Origin: Oxalobacteraceae bacterium
GTDB taxonomy: Bacteria > Pseudomonadota > Gammaproteobacteria > Burkholderiales > Burkholderiaceae_D
Length of the DNA: 64,000 bases
Direction: 5' to 3'
NCBI GenBank assembly: GCA_023259175.1
Contig: JAHFQV010000003.1
Span: 27,560 to 91,559 of the forward strand
Made by a program: the position numbers and the translations under genes. The notes below the pieces were generated by a model, which saw only the letters and a program-made list of their open reading frames with translations, did not search any database and was not told the DNA's origin. Positions 53,158-61,222 of this stretch are shown here, piece after piece. Within the stretch, counting starts at the first letter, position 1, and each line of letters opens with the position of its first letter.

Positions 53158-53237
53158 GTTCACATAAAGCGAAAATAAAAGCGAAAACAGAACACAACCG
53201 ATCTCAAAAAGACCGCCCTAGCAGGCGGTTTTTTTTT
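53139..53237 (+). promoter_or_regulatory. Attenuator with competing antiterminator and terminator, aroG leader
   Basis: The terminator pairs ACCGCC (53212-53217) with GGCGGT (53224-53229) and a run of T follows. The antiterminator pairs GGCGGT (53139-53144), inside the leader ORF, with the same ACCGCC; helper pairs are GAG 53146-53148 with CTC 53203-53205 and CGGT 53152-53155 with ACCG 53197-53200. In addition, the Phe/Tyr codon segment 53098-53115 can pair with 53166-53183 at 16 of 18 positions, which would enclose the antiterminator arm. A ribosome stalled at Phe/Tyr codons would favour readthrough into aroG. Confidence 0.7.
53212..53237 (+). terminator. Rho-independent terminator in the aroG leader
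   Basis: The 6-bp GC-rich stem ACCGCC/GGCGGT around the loop CTAGCA, extended by A-T pairs between A206-A210 and the following T-run 53229-53237. It lies before, not after, a gene, 40 bases from the aroG start, which fits an attenuator. Confidence 0.85.
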
Positions 53238-53276
53238 GCTTACGAATTTAATTGAACTCAACGACGGAAGAAAATT

Positions 53277-54329
53277 ATGCAACGTACCGATGATTTACGT
53301 ATTCGAGAGATGAAAGAATTGCTTCCACCTTCGCATCTGATTCGCGAGTTTTCGTGTTCGGACAAGGCTTCGGAAGTGACCGCCAATGCACGCGCTGCAC
53401 TCCACAATATTTTGCAGGGAAACGACGATAGAGTGATGGTGGTGATAGGGCCATGTTCCATTCACGACACCAAGGCGGCTTTGGAATACGCGCGTTTGCT
53501 GGCAAAGGCACGCCGCGATTATGCTGGCGAGTTGGAAATTGTGATGCGCGTCTATTTTGAAAAACCGAGAACCACCGTCGGCTGGAAGGGTCTAATTAAC
53601 GATCCCTACATGGACAATAGTTTTCGGATCAATGATGGTTTGCGAATTGCGCGTGAGTTACTGCTCAATATCAATGAGCTTGGCTTGCCTGCAGGGACCG
53701 AGTATCTCGATATGATTAGCCCGCAATACATCGCAGATTTAATTAGTTGGGGCGCGATTGGTGCACGCACCACCGAGTCGCAAGTGCATCGTGAACTCGC
53801 ATCCGGATTATCTTGTCCTGTTGGTTTTAAAAATGGAACCGATGGAAACGTTAAGATTGCGGTTGATGCCATTAAAGCGTCTTCGCAACCCCATCATTTC
53901 TTATCGGTCACTAAAGGCGGACATTCCGCCATCGTTTCAACCAACGGAAACGAAGACTGCCACATTATTTTACGCGGTGGAAAAACCCCGAATTATGATG
54001 CGCAGAGTGTCGATGCTGCGGCGAAAAGTATTGCGGCCAATGGTTTAGAACCGCGCATCATGATCGACGCTTCGCATGCGAATAGTTCAAAAAATCATCT
54101 CAATCAAATTCCGGTTTGCGCCGACATTAGTGCCCAAATTGCCGCGGGTGACCAGCGCATTGTTGGGGTGATGATCGAATCGAATCTAGTCCAGGGACGG
54201 CAGGATTTGGTTTCAGGTCAAGAACTCGTGTACGGATTATCGGTGACCGATGCCTGTATCGATTGGGCTGACAGTGAAAAGGTCTTGGAAACGTTGGCAG
54301 CAGCGGTGAAGCAAAGACGGGCTCGCTAG
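53277..54329 (+). CDS. aroG: 3-deoxy-7-phosphoheptulonate synthase (DAHP synthase), class I
   Basis: DAHP synthase joins phosphoenolpyruvate and erythrose 4-phosphate, the first step of aromatic amino acid synthesis. The 350-residue length and motifs are those of the AroG/AroF/AroH family: VVIGPCSIHD, MRVYFEKPRTTVGWKGLINDP, PAGTEYLDMISPQYIADLISWGAIGARTTESQ, GFKNGTDG, MIDASHANSSKNH and ESNLVQGRQ. Feedback specificity (Phe or Tyr) is not certain from sequence. A GGAAG site precedes ATG 53277. The Phe/Tyr attenuator upstream suggests control by both amino acids. Confidence 0.95.
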   Translation: MQRTDDLRIREMKELLPPSHLIREFSCSDKASEVTANARAALHNILQGNDDRVMVVIGPCSIHDTKAALEYARLLAKARRDYAGELEIVMRVYFEKPRTTVGWKGLINDPYMDNSFRINDGLRIARELLLNINELGLPAGTEYLDMISPQYIADLISWGAIGARTTESQVHRELASGLSCPVGFKNGTDGNVKIAVDAIKASSQPHHFLSVTKGGHSAIVSTNGNEDCHIILRGGKTPNYDAQSVDAAAKSIAANGLEPRIMIDASHANSSKNHLNQIPVCADISAQIAAGDQRIVGVMIESNLVQGRQDLVSGQELVYGLSVTDACIDWADSEKVLETLAAAVKQRRAR

Positions 54330-54419
54330 TTTGGTGCTGGTGATAGCCCGAGAAACTCAATTCAAGCCGCAAATCGCTTGAGTTGAGCTTTACTGTAAAC
54401 GCAAAAGCGGACGTGGGGT

Positions 54420-55076
54420 TTAACGTTTGGTCAGCACTAAACTATTGCCATCGTTTTTCATATTCACTTCATTTAAAAAGGCCATCCCGAGTAGTCCGAT
54501 GTCCAGGCCTTTTTCGTGTACCGAGGCGGTCACGTTATAGACTTCGATGCCGCCTACTTTGATTGAGGCGAGCTTCACCATGAATACAACGGTGACACCA
54601 TTCGCTGTTTTGGTGAGGGAAGGTAGGCCTTTACGGTAGTCGATTCCTAGTTTAACTGCTTCGGATGCAGGTAATGCGACGTTAGTCGCGCCAGTATCAA
54701 CTAACATTCTCACGCTACTGCCGCCATTGATCTGGGCATCTGCCATGTAGTGTCCCATGTCGCCTTTGAACAGGGTGGCCGTTTGAATTTTACTCGGATC
54801 GTAAGGCTTAGGCGTGACCAAGCCTAGATATAAAATTTCCTTTTTCCCTTTGGTTTCAATCGTCGCAGTGTTGCCATTGAGCGCTACTAGGCGCGTGTCT
54901 TCGATGATGAAAGACCCGAGCGAAAAACTTTTTGGCGGCTTTCCATTGACAGTGAACATGGCTTTTTCACGCCCCATCGCCACGAGATTAATATCGTGAG
55001 CCAGCGCGAAATGGGCGGGGAGCAAATACAGACCAAGTGCGCAGAAAATGCTCAGGCGGATAATTGGAATTCGCAA
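54420..55076 (-). CDS. Retropepsin-like aspartic protease, exported
   Basis: The domain has MLVDTGATNVALPASEAVKLG, the D-T-G-A motif of retropepsin-type aspartic proteases; a single catalytic Asp per chain implies dimerisation. LLGMAFLNEVNMKND near the C-terminus is typical of this clan-AA group. A signal peptide (IIRLSIFCALGLYLLPAHFALA) is seen. The track ORF extends upstream into yajQ (to 55190); the only sensible start near the signal peptide is TTG 55076, just 1 base after the yajQ stop. It is 218 residues. Substrate unknown. Confidence 0.72.
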   Translation of the reverse strand: MRIPIIRLSIFCALGLYLLPAHFALAHDINLVAMGREKAMFTVNGKPPKSFSLGSFIIEDTRLVALNGNTATIETKGKKEILYLGLVTPKPYDPSKIQTATLFKGDMGHYMADAQINGGSSVRMLVDTGATNVALPASEAVKLGIDYRKGLPSLTKTANGVTVVFMVKLASIKVGGIEVYNVTASVHEKGLDIGLLGMAFLNEVNMKNDGNSLVLTKR

Positions 55077-55077
55077 T

Positions 55078-55569
55078 TTAGTCTCTGAAATTATTAAATT
55101 CCAAGGGGAGGTCTTTAATTTCTTTGCGTAGCATCGCCATCGTTGCTTGCAAGTCGTCGCGCTTGGTACCCGTGACCCGCACAGCATCACCCTGGATGCT
55201 CGCTTGTACTTTCATTTTGCTGTCTTTAATGACTTTAACGATTTTTTTGGCATCCTCAGTTTGAATACCATTTTTAACTTTGATGACTTGTTTGACCTTG
55301 TCACCGCCGATTTTTTCGATTTTCCCTACATCTAAAAATCGTACATCGACACCGCGCTTACCCAAGGTTTGACTGACTTCAACCATGATTTGCTCTAAGT
55401 GAAAATCGGAATCGCCGAAAAGGATAATCTCACGTTCCTTATCTTTGAGTTCGACCTTAGCACTGGTCCCTTTTAAATCGAAGCGATTCGTGACCACTTT
55501 ATTGGTCTGTACAATCGCATTTTTAACTTCTTCCATATTGGCTTCAGAGACGGTATCAAATGAGGGCAT
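55078..55569 (-). CDS. yajQ: YajQ-family nucleotide-binding protein
   Basis: A 163-residue DUF520/YajQ protein. [19 protein letters not shown] is the standard N-terminus; [21 protein letters not shown]-like sequence and [10 protein letters not shown] are the standard end. Family members bind nucleotides, and the Xanthomonas member binds c-di-GMP; that is not shown here. It is followed at once by the protease gene on the same strand, which probably shares its transcript. Confidence 0.93.
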   Translation of the reverse strand: MPSFDTVSEANMEEVKNAIVQTNKVVTNRFDLKGTSAKVELKDKEREIILFGDSDFHLEQIMVEVSQTLGKRGVDVRFLDVGKIEKIGGDKVKQVIKVKNGIQTEDAKKIVKVIKDSKMKVQASIQGDAVRVTGTKRDDLQATMAMLRKEIKDLPLEFNNFRD

Positions 55570-55692
55570 GGCTTTTCCTAGAGAAATTCTTGAATGGGAT
55601 TGTTCGATGTCGGTATTTTATCAAGAACTCGGGCTAACTTTACAGGCATTTTCGTAGGAAAGCGTGGATTTCGCGACTATAATCTTGGGTCT

Positions 55693-56739
55693 ATGAATAG
55701 TTCTATCTCTATCCAAACCGAAAAGCCACTGGCAGATCTCAATAGTTTTGGGATTGCAGCCTTGGCGAGCCGCTTCGTATCCATCCAAACGCTTGCTGAA
55801 CTCGACGCTTTACGTCTCAACCTGAAAGAGAATGCTAGCCATGAGCCGACGCCAGTGTTTGTGTTGGGTGGTGGAAGTAATGTTATTTTTCCCGCGCGGA
55901 TCGAGGCTTTGGTCCTTGAAATGGCGATTAAGGGGAGAGCGCTGCGTGCTGAAACGGAATCGTCTTTTTTTGTTGAAGCCGGTGCTGGCGAAAATTGGCA
56001 CGAATTTGTGCTCTGGACTTTAGCCAATGCTTATCCAGGCTTGGAAAATTTATCCTTGATACCCGGTACGGTAGGTGCTGCGCCGATACAAAATATTGGT
56101 GCGTATGGGGTGGAGATGCAAGACTTTTTCCACGAACTGACGGCCTATGATTTGCGTAGCGGTGAGCTAGTGCGTTTGAATAAAGCGCAATGCGCCTTTT
56201 CCTATCGCGATAGTATTTTTAAGCAAGCCTATCGTGAGCATATGCTCGTCGTACAGGTGTGTTTCGCGCTGCCTAAAGCTTGGGTGGCAAAATTGAGCTA
56301 CGGTGATCTGGCTAGGCGCGTTGCTGAAAATCTTGGGCAGGACAAAATAGTTCGACCAAGTGATGTTAGTGAGGCGGTTATACAAATCCGTCAGAGTAAA
56401 TTGCCTGACCCAAGCATCATCGGGAACGCGGGTAGTTTTTTTAAAAATCCTATTGTTGATGAGGCGCAGTTAAAAGCGATTTTGAGTCGCTACCCCAACT
56501 GTGTTCATCATACTCAAAGTGATGCGCGTTTTAAATTGGCTGCGGGTTGGTTGATCGAGCAATGTGGCTGGAAAGGACGCAGCCTTGGTCGTGTCGGCGT
56601 ATATGAAAAGCAGGCATTGGTTTTGGTGAACTTGGGTGGCGCAAGTGGTGCCGAGGTGCGAGCCTTGGCCGAGGCCATTGTTTTGGATGTGCAAACACGA
56701 TTTGGTGTGCGCCTCGAAGTCGAACCGGTGTTTGCATAA
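55693..56739 (+). CDS. murB: UDP-N-acetylenolpyruvoylglucosamine reductase
   Basis: MurB reduces UDP-GlcNAc-enolpyruvate to UDP-MurNAc with NADPH and FAD, the second step of peptidoglycan precursor synthesis. LADLNSFGIAALASRFV, VFVLGGGSNVIF, GLENLSLIPGTVGAAPIQNIGAYGVEM (FAD-binding) and IGNAGSFFKNPIV (catalytic Ser) are typical. QCGWKGRSLGRVGVYEKQALVLVN is near the C-terminus. Length is 348 residues (type I form). The track ORF starts at 55594, but ATG 55693 matches the family N-terminus. Confidence 0.95.
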   Translation: MNSSISIQTEKPLADLNSFGIAALASRFVSIQTLAELDALRLNLKENASHEPTPVFVLGGGSNVIFPARIEALVLEMAIKGRALRAETESSFFVEAGAGENWHEFVLWTLANAYPGLENLSLIPGTVGAAPIQNIGAYGVEMQDFFHELTAYDLRSGELVRLNKAQCAFSYRDSIFKQAYREHMLVVQVCFALPKAWVAKLSYGDLARRVAENLGQDKIVRPSDVSEAVIQIRQSKLPDPSIIGNAGSFFKNPIVDEAQLKAILSRYPNCVHHTQSDARFKLAAGWLIEQCGWKGRSLGRVGVYEKQALVLVNLGGASGAEVRALAEAIVLDVQTRFGVRLEVEPVFA

Positions 56740-56786
56740 GCCTTATTTTACTTATTTTTACCTTGGGAAGTTTTGATTCTTAGCTT

Positions 56787-59700
56787 ATGAATTTATCCAG
56801 CGCGATCGAAAAAAAACAGCGTAATCAAAATCCAAATATTTTGTATGGTGCGATTAAGCCTGAACTAATGCGCGAGGAATGTCTTGCCGATCTATTGGAG
56901 GCGAGCATTCAGAGATGCCCCGATAAAATTGCACTTTCGACCGACACAGAAACACTCACGTATCGTGAATTAGGACAGGCCGCCGATCAAGCGGCGAGCC
57001 GATTAATTGCCGCAGGTGCAGGGCCGGGGAAAATTGTGGGCTTGTGGCTGCCGCGTGGAATTGATCTCTTGGTGATGCAAGCGGCGATTGCTAAAACAGG
57101 CGCGGCGTGGTTGCCTTTTGATTCCGAAGTACCGGTTGAACGTATCGCGATTTGTTTGGAGGATGCGCAGGCCGTGGGCTTGGTAAGCGCCCGGGCATTT
57201 TTGCCGCAGCTTGTGAATTTCGAGAAAACGGTTTTTCTAGCTGAGGACTTGACGCTGCCCGAGGCAGGTCATTTACTCAAGCGCAGCAAAGGAAAAGTAG
57301 ACGACCCTGCCTATGTGATTTATACCTCAGGTTCTACTGGCAAGCCTAAGGGTATCGCAATTAGTCAGGCTAGCATTTGTCATTTTTTGCGTAGTGAAAA
57401 TAGCGTCTTGGGCGTAGTCGAAACAGATCGTGTTTATCAAGGATTTTCAGTGGCATTTGATATGTCATTTGAAGAAATTTGGATCAGCTATTTGGTGGGC
57501 GCGACTTTGTGGATTGCAAGTCGGGAAGTTGCGCTGGACCCTGATGCTTTGCCACGCGCCTTATTGCGTCAAAAAATTACCGTTTTACATGCAGTTCCGA
57601 CTTTACTGGCCTTGTTTAGCGTGGACGTGCCTAGCTTGCGTATCGTTAATCTCGGTGGGGAAATGTGTCCCGAAAGTTTAGTGAATCGCTGGTCAACGCC
57701 AGAGCAAGAAGCTGAGCACGGCGCGCGTAAAATGTTTAACACCTACGGCCCAACTGAGGCTACGGTGTCGGCGAGTTTGGCCTTATTGCGAGCCCATGAG
57801 CCGGTGACGATAGGCCTGCCATTACCCAATTACGGTTTGTTGGTGATAGACGCAGAGGTTGAAAAAGGATTGCGACTCTTAGCCCGTGGCGAAACCGGTG
57901 AGCTATGTATTTTTGGCCCGGGGGTCGCTGCGGGTTATTTGGGTCGCCCCGATTTGACGGCGGAAAAATTTCTTGATAATCCTTGGGCAGATCAAGAATG
58001 TAATGCACGTTTGTATCGTACCGGTGATCTGGCACGGATTAGTGAAGAGGGCAGTGTGCAATGCCTGGGTCGCGCGGATGATCAAATCAAGATTCGTGGA
58101 TTTCGCGTGGAATTGGGCGAGATAGAAGCGGTTTTGGCTAAGCAAGATGGCGTTGGAACAGTCGCCGTTTTATTGCGCAATGAAGATAGCGTTGATCAGT
58201 TGATTGCCTTTATGGTTGCCGAACCGGAGGCGCAGCAGACTAGTTTAAGTAATGCGGTTTTACGCAATGCACTTAGCCAGACTTTGCCTGCGTATATGAT
58301 ACCTGCGCGCTATATTTTGCTCGATGAAATGCCACGTTTGAGCTCAGGAAAAATTGATCGTAAAACGCTGAAATCCTTGCCGCTCGCAGCACCCGAAAAT
58401 TTGGCTGAGGACGATGTCGCACAAAGCGAGGCAGAGCAGGTTTTGTTTGCGTCGATGCGACAATTATTTCCTGGACAAACAATAAAACGGGAAGCGGATT
58501 TTTTTGCCGAACTGGGCGGGCATTCTTTATTGGCGGCGCGTTTGGTGTCCTTACTTCGCCGCGATGCGCGCTATGCCTATTTCAAAATCAGTGATGTGTA
58601 TCAACAGCGGCAATTAAAGGAAATCGCACGCGTGATGGAAGCGAATACCTGTGTGCCAAATCAAAGCGCGCAAGTCGCTTGGCTGCCGGCACCCGATTGG
58701 AAGCGTTGGCTATGTGGATGTGGACAGGCATTGGTGATTCCTTGCTTGATTGCTTTGCGTATGTTGCAGTGGCTCGCCCCATTTTTTGCCTATCATTTTT
58801 TGACAGGCGATACCGAGGATTCGATTCCGTTTGCGATCACCTTGTCGCTTTTGTTTTTCCTACTAATCACGGTGGCCGAATTTGGTTTTGCGATCGCTGC
58901 AAAGTGGCTTATTCTTGGACGCATGAAGGCTGGGCATTATCCGCTCTGGGGTTGGACCTATTTTCGCTGGTGGTTGGTCGATAGAATATTAGAGGCGGTG
59001 CCGGTGTATATGCTCAATGGCTCCTCCATGTATGTGTGGTGGCTACGTGCTTTAGGGGCAAAAATTGGACGAGAGGTGAATATCGGCTCGGTCAGCTTGC
59101 GCGCCCCCGATTTATTGGAAATCGGTGATGGCGCAAGCATAGGCAATGCCAGTAATTTTGAAAATGTGCGGGTAGAAAGGGGTGTACTTCGGGTCGGGAA
59201 AATTACCCTTAAAGACCATGCTTACGTCGGCTCTTATGCTTTGTTAGAAGGGGACACTCGACTGGAAAAATACGCACATCTGGAAGGGCAGTCGGCTATC
59301 GTCGAAGGGCAAGTGATACCTGAAAATCGGATATGGACAGGCTCGCCCGCAATTGATAGCGGTGTTTACGATCCCGCCCATCGTAGCGCCCGTTTGCCAG
59401 TATCGCGTTTGCGTTATTTTTTTGAAGGTGTTTATTTTGTCCTGGGTAGTTTATTGGTGACAGCCTTATTTTTCTTGCCTGTGTTTCCAAGTTTTATGTT
59501 GATCGATTACCTCGATACGGCCGGTAGTGTCGGTAGTTTTCAACACGCTGAAATTGAAACCCAGCTATTGCAATATTTCCTCATGGCCTTTCCCGCTACG
59601 GCTGTATTGATATTGTGTACGGCGCTGTTATCAGCAGGTATTCGTTGGGGCATACTTGGGAAAATGAAACCCGGTCATTACCCAGTACACAGCTTGGCTT

Positions 59701-60836
59701 ACTGTAAAAAATGGATGGTCAATCAAATTCAAGAAAGTAGTCTCAACGTTTTACACGGTGTTTATGCGACCGTTTTTTCTCCATTTTGGTATCGCTTATT
59801 AGGCGCGGAAGTGGGCAAAGGAACTGAAATTTCAACCGCGCTCGGCGTCGTGCCGGATATGCTGACTTTGGGGGACGAGTGCTTTATTGCCGATGCGGTG
59901 ATGTTGGGTGATGAAGAAATTGATCAAGGCTGGATGACCGTGCAAGCGACTTGCGTATCTCGTCGAAGTTTCGTTGGTAATGGTGCCTATGTGCCGGATG
60001 GAACGATCATTCCTGAAAATGTTTTGATCGGCGTGCATACCAGCGTGCCACGCAACGAAGCGATGAAAAGTGGTGACACTTGGATAGGTTCGCCGCCTAT
60101 CAATTTACCCGCTCGTGAAGAAGTCAAAGGTTTTCCAGAACATTTAACCTATCGCCCCAGCTTTTGGCGGCGCATCGCCCGCGCCTGTATCGAAGCATTT
60201 CGGATTATTGCACCCCATGCCTTGGTCATCGCAATTGGTTATGTCATCGTATTGGATTTGATGCCGATTGCCGCTGATGAACAATGGCGGGAAGTCTTAA
60301 GCGATTTGGTGGTTTCAGGTTTGTTGTATGGATTCGGATGTTTTGCTTTTATTTTGGTATTGAAATGGGTTTTGATTTTCAGGTACAAGAAAAAGAGCTA
60401 TCCGATGTGGACTCCCTTTGTATGGTTGTCGGAGGCGATTACCAATCTTTATGAGGGTATCGCTATCCCGAACTTTCTACGCTATTTAAAGGGCACGCCT
60501 TGGCTGCCGATCGCCTTTAGATTATTGGGCTGTCGTATCGGTAAAGGGGTGTATATGGATACGACCGATATTACGGAGTTTGATTGCGTCAGTATTGGCG
60601 ATTACAGTGAACTCAATGCCGCGGTTTGCCCGCAGACGCATTTATTCGAAGATCGTGTGATGAAGATTGATCACGTTCAAATCGGTGCTTACGTCTATAT
60701 GGGGCCGCGTAGTTTTGTCCTGTACAGCGCACAAGTAGGTGACAATGCGAAATTAGCGTCCTTGACTTTGGTGATGAAGGGGGAATTTATTCCAGCCAAT
60801 TCAAGCTGGCGCGGCTGTCCTGCTGCGATTGCTTAA
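56787..60836 (+). CDS. Pls/PosA-family non-ribosomal peptide synthetase-like membrane enzyme
   Basis: A 1349-residue multidomain protein. The adenylation domain (about 30-530) has YTSGSTGKPKG, FNTYGPTEATV, YRTGDLA, GRADDQIKIRGFRVELGEIE and SSGKIDRKTL. The carrier domain (545-620) has LGGHSLLAARL with Ser580 for phosphopantetheine. Three similar units follow, each with membrane helices, a [GK]RMK/GKMKPGHYP-like turn and a left-handed beta-helix (acyltransferase-like hexapeptide) ending near GSPA, GSPP and GCPA. This is the layout of epsilon-poly-L-lysine synthetase and PosA-type enzymes. There is no thioesterase or condensation domain. Manual pocket reading gives D-M-E-H-V-L-T-V-S-K. Product unknown. 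Confidence 0.85.
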   Translation: MNLSSAIEKKQRNQNPNILYGAIKPELMREECLADLLEASIQRCPDKIALSTDTETLTYRELGQAADQAASRLIAAGAGPGKIVGLWLPRGIDLLVMQAAIAKTGAAWLPFDSEVPVERIAICLEDAQAVGLVSARAFLPQLVNFEKTVFLAEDLTLPEAGHLLKRSKGKVDDPAYVIYTSGSTGKPKGIAISQASICHFLRSENSVLGVVETDRVYQGFSVAFDMSFEEIWISYLVGATLWIASREVALDPDALPRALLRQKITVLHAVPTLLALFSVDVPSLRIVNLGGEMCPESLVNRWSTPEQEAEHGARKMFNTYGPTEATVSASLALLRAHEPVTIGLPLPNYGLLVIDAEVEKGLRLLARGETGELCIFGPGVAAGYLGRPDLTAEKFLDNPWADQECNARLYRTGDLARISEEGSVQCLGRADDQIKIRGFRVELGEIEAVLAKQDGVGTVAVLLRNEDSVDQLIAFMVAEPEAQQTSLSNAVLRNALSQTLPAYMIPARYILLDEMPRLSSGKIDRKTLKSLPLAAPENLAEDDVAQSEAEQVLFASMRQLFPGQTIKREADFFAELGGHSLLAARLVSLLRRDARYAYFKISDVYQQRQLKEIARVMEANTCVPNQSAQVAWLPAPDWKRWLCGCGQALVIPCLIALRMLQWLAPFFAYHFLTGDTEDSIPFAITLSLLFFLLITVAEFGFAIAAKWLILGRMKAGHYPLWGWTYFRWWLVDRILEAVPVYMLNGSSMYVWWLRALGAKIGREVNIGSVSLRAPDLLEIGDGASIGNASNFENVRVERGVLRVGKITLKDHAYVGSYALLEGDTRLEKYAHLEGQSAIVEGQVIPENRIWTGSPAIDSGVYDPAHRSARLPVSRLRYFFEGVYFVLGSLLVTALFFLPVFPSFMLIDYLDTAGSVGSFQHAEIETQLLQYFLMAFPATAVLILCTALLSAGIRWGILGKMKPGHYPVHSLAYCKKWMVNQIQESSLNVLHGVYATVFSPFWYRLLGAEVGKGTEISTALGVVPDMLTLGDECFIADAVMLGDEEIDQGWMTVQATCVSRRSFVGNGAYVPDGTIIPENVLIGVHTSVPRNEAMKSGDTWIGSPPINLPAREEVKGFPEHLTYRPSFWRRIARACIEAFRIIAPHALVIAIGYVIVLDLMPIAADEQWREVLSDLVVSGLLYGFGCFAFILVLKWVLIFRYKKKSYPMWTPFVWLSEAITNLYEGIAIPNFLRYLKGTPWLPIAFRLLGCRIGKGVYMDTTDITEFDCVSIGDYSELNAAVCPQTHLFEDRVMKIDHVQIGAYVYMGPRSFVLYSAQVGDNAKLASLTLVMKGEFIPANSSWRGCPAAIA

Positions 60837-60860
60837 CATCTTATGATTCGATGGATGTTT

Positions 60861-60893
60861 AGCGGTCATCCCCTAATTACGGGAATGACCGCT
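60861..60893. terminator. Long hairpin between convergent synthetase and ppnP genes
   Basis: AGCGGTCAT (60861-60869) and ATGACCGCT (60885-60893) are perfect inverses, and CCC/GGG extends the stem inward with one bulged A. It lies in the 63-bp gap between convergent genes. No T-run is seen. The GGTCATCCCC core resembles dispersed palindromes of Betaproteobacteria (GTCATTCCCG type), so it may be a repeat element as well as a bidirectional terminator. Confidence 0.5.
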
Positions 60894-60899
60894 CGTAAG

Positions 60900-61217
60900 T
60901 TATTCTCCAAAATGGCAAATGTATTCTACGATTTCTGATGCTTCAATCGTAAAACGCGTTTGCGCCGGAACAGAGAACTCTTCGCCTGCGCGATAAGTCA
61001 TCGTCTCGGTCGCGTCCGCGATTTTGACCCTGCACTCACCAGCCGTTATTTGCATCAGCTCTGCAACTTTGGTATTAAACTCTAAGCTTGAAGGGAAGAT
61101 AATTCCTAGTGTTTTACGTTGCCCATCGCTGGAGATGACCGTATGTGAAACGCATTTGCCATCAAAGAAAACATTCGCTTTGCTTAGGACACTCACCTCG
61201 TCAAATTGTATCGTCAT
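60900..61217 (-). CDS. ppnP: Pyrimidine/purine nucleoside phosphorylase PpnP (cupin)
   Basis: A 105-residue cupin-fold protein of the YaiE/PpnP (DUF1255) family, which splits nucleosides using phosphate. GQRKTLGIIFPSSLEFNT, MQITAGECRVKI and YRAGEEFSVPAQTRFTIEASEIVEYICHF are typical. It follows argG by 5 bases on the same strand, so it is probably in the same transcript. Confidence 0.9.
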   Translation of the reverse strand: MTIQFDEVSVLSKANVFFDGKCVSHTVISSDGQRKTLGIIFPSSLEFNTKVAELMQITAGECRVKIADATETMTYRAGEEFSVPAQTRFTIEASEIVEYICHFGE

Positions 61218-61222
61218 ACATT

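Noticed and set aside
53212-53237. Reading the aroG leader terminator as the end of the upstream nitroreductase gene
   Set aside because: It lies 270 bases after that stop, downstream of a promoter and a Phe/Tyr-rich leader ORF, and fits an attenuator better.
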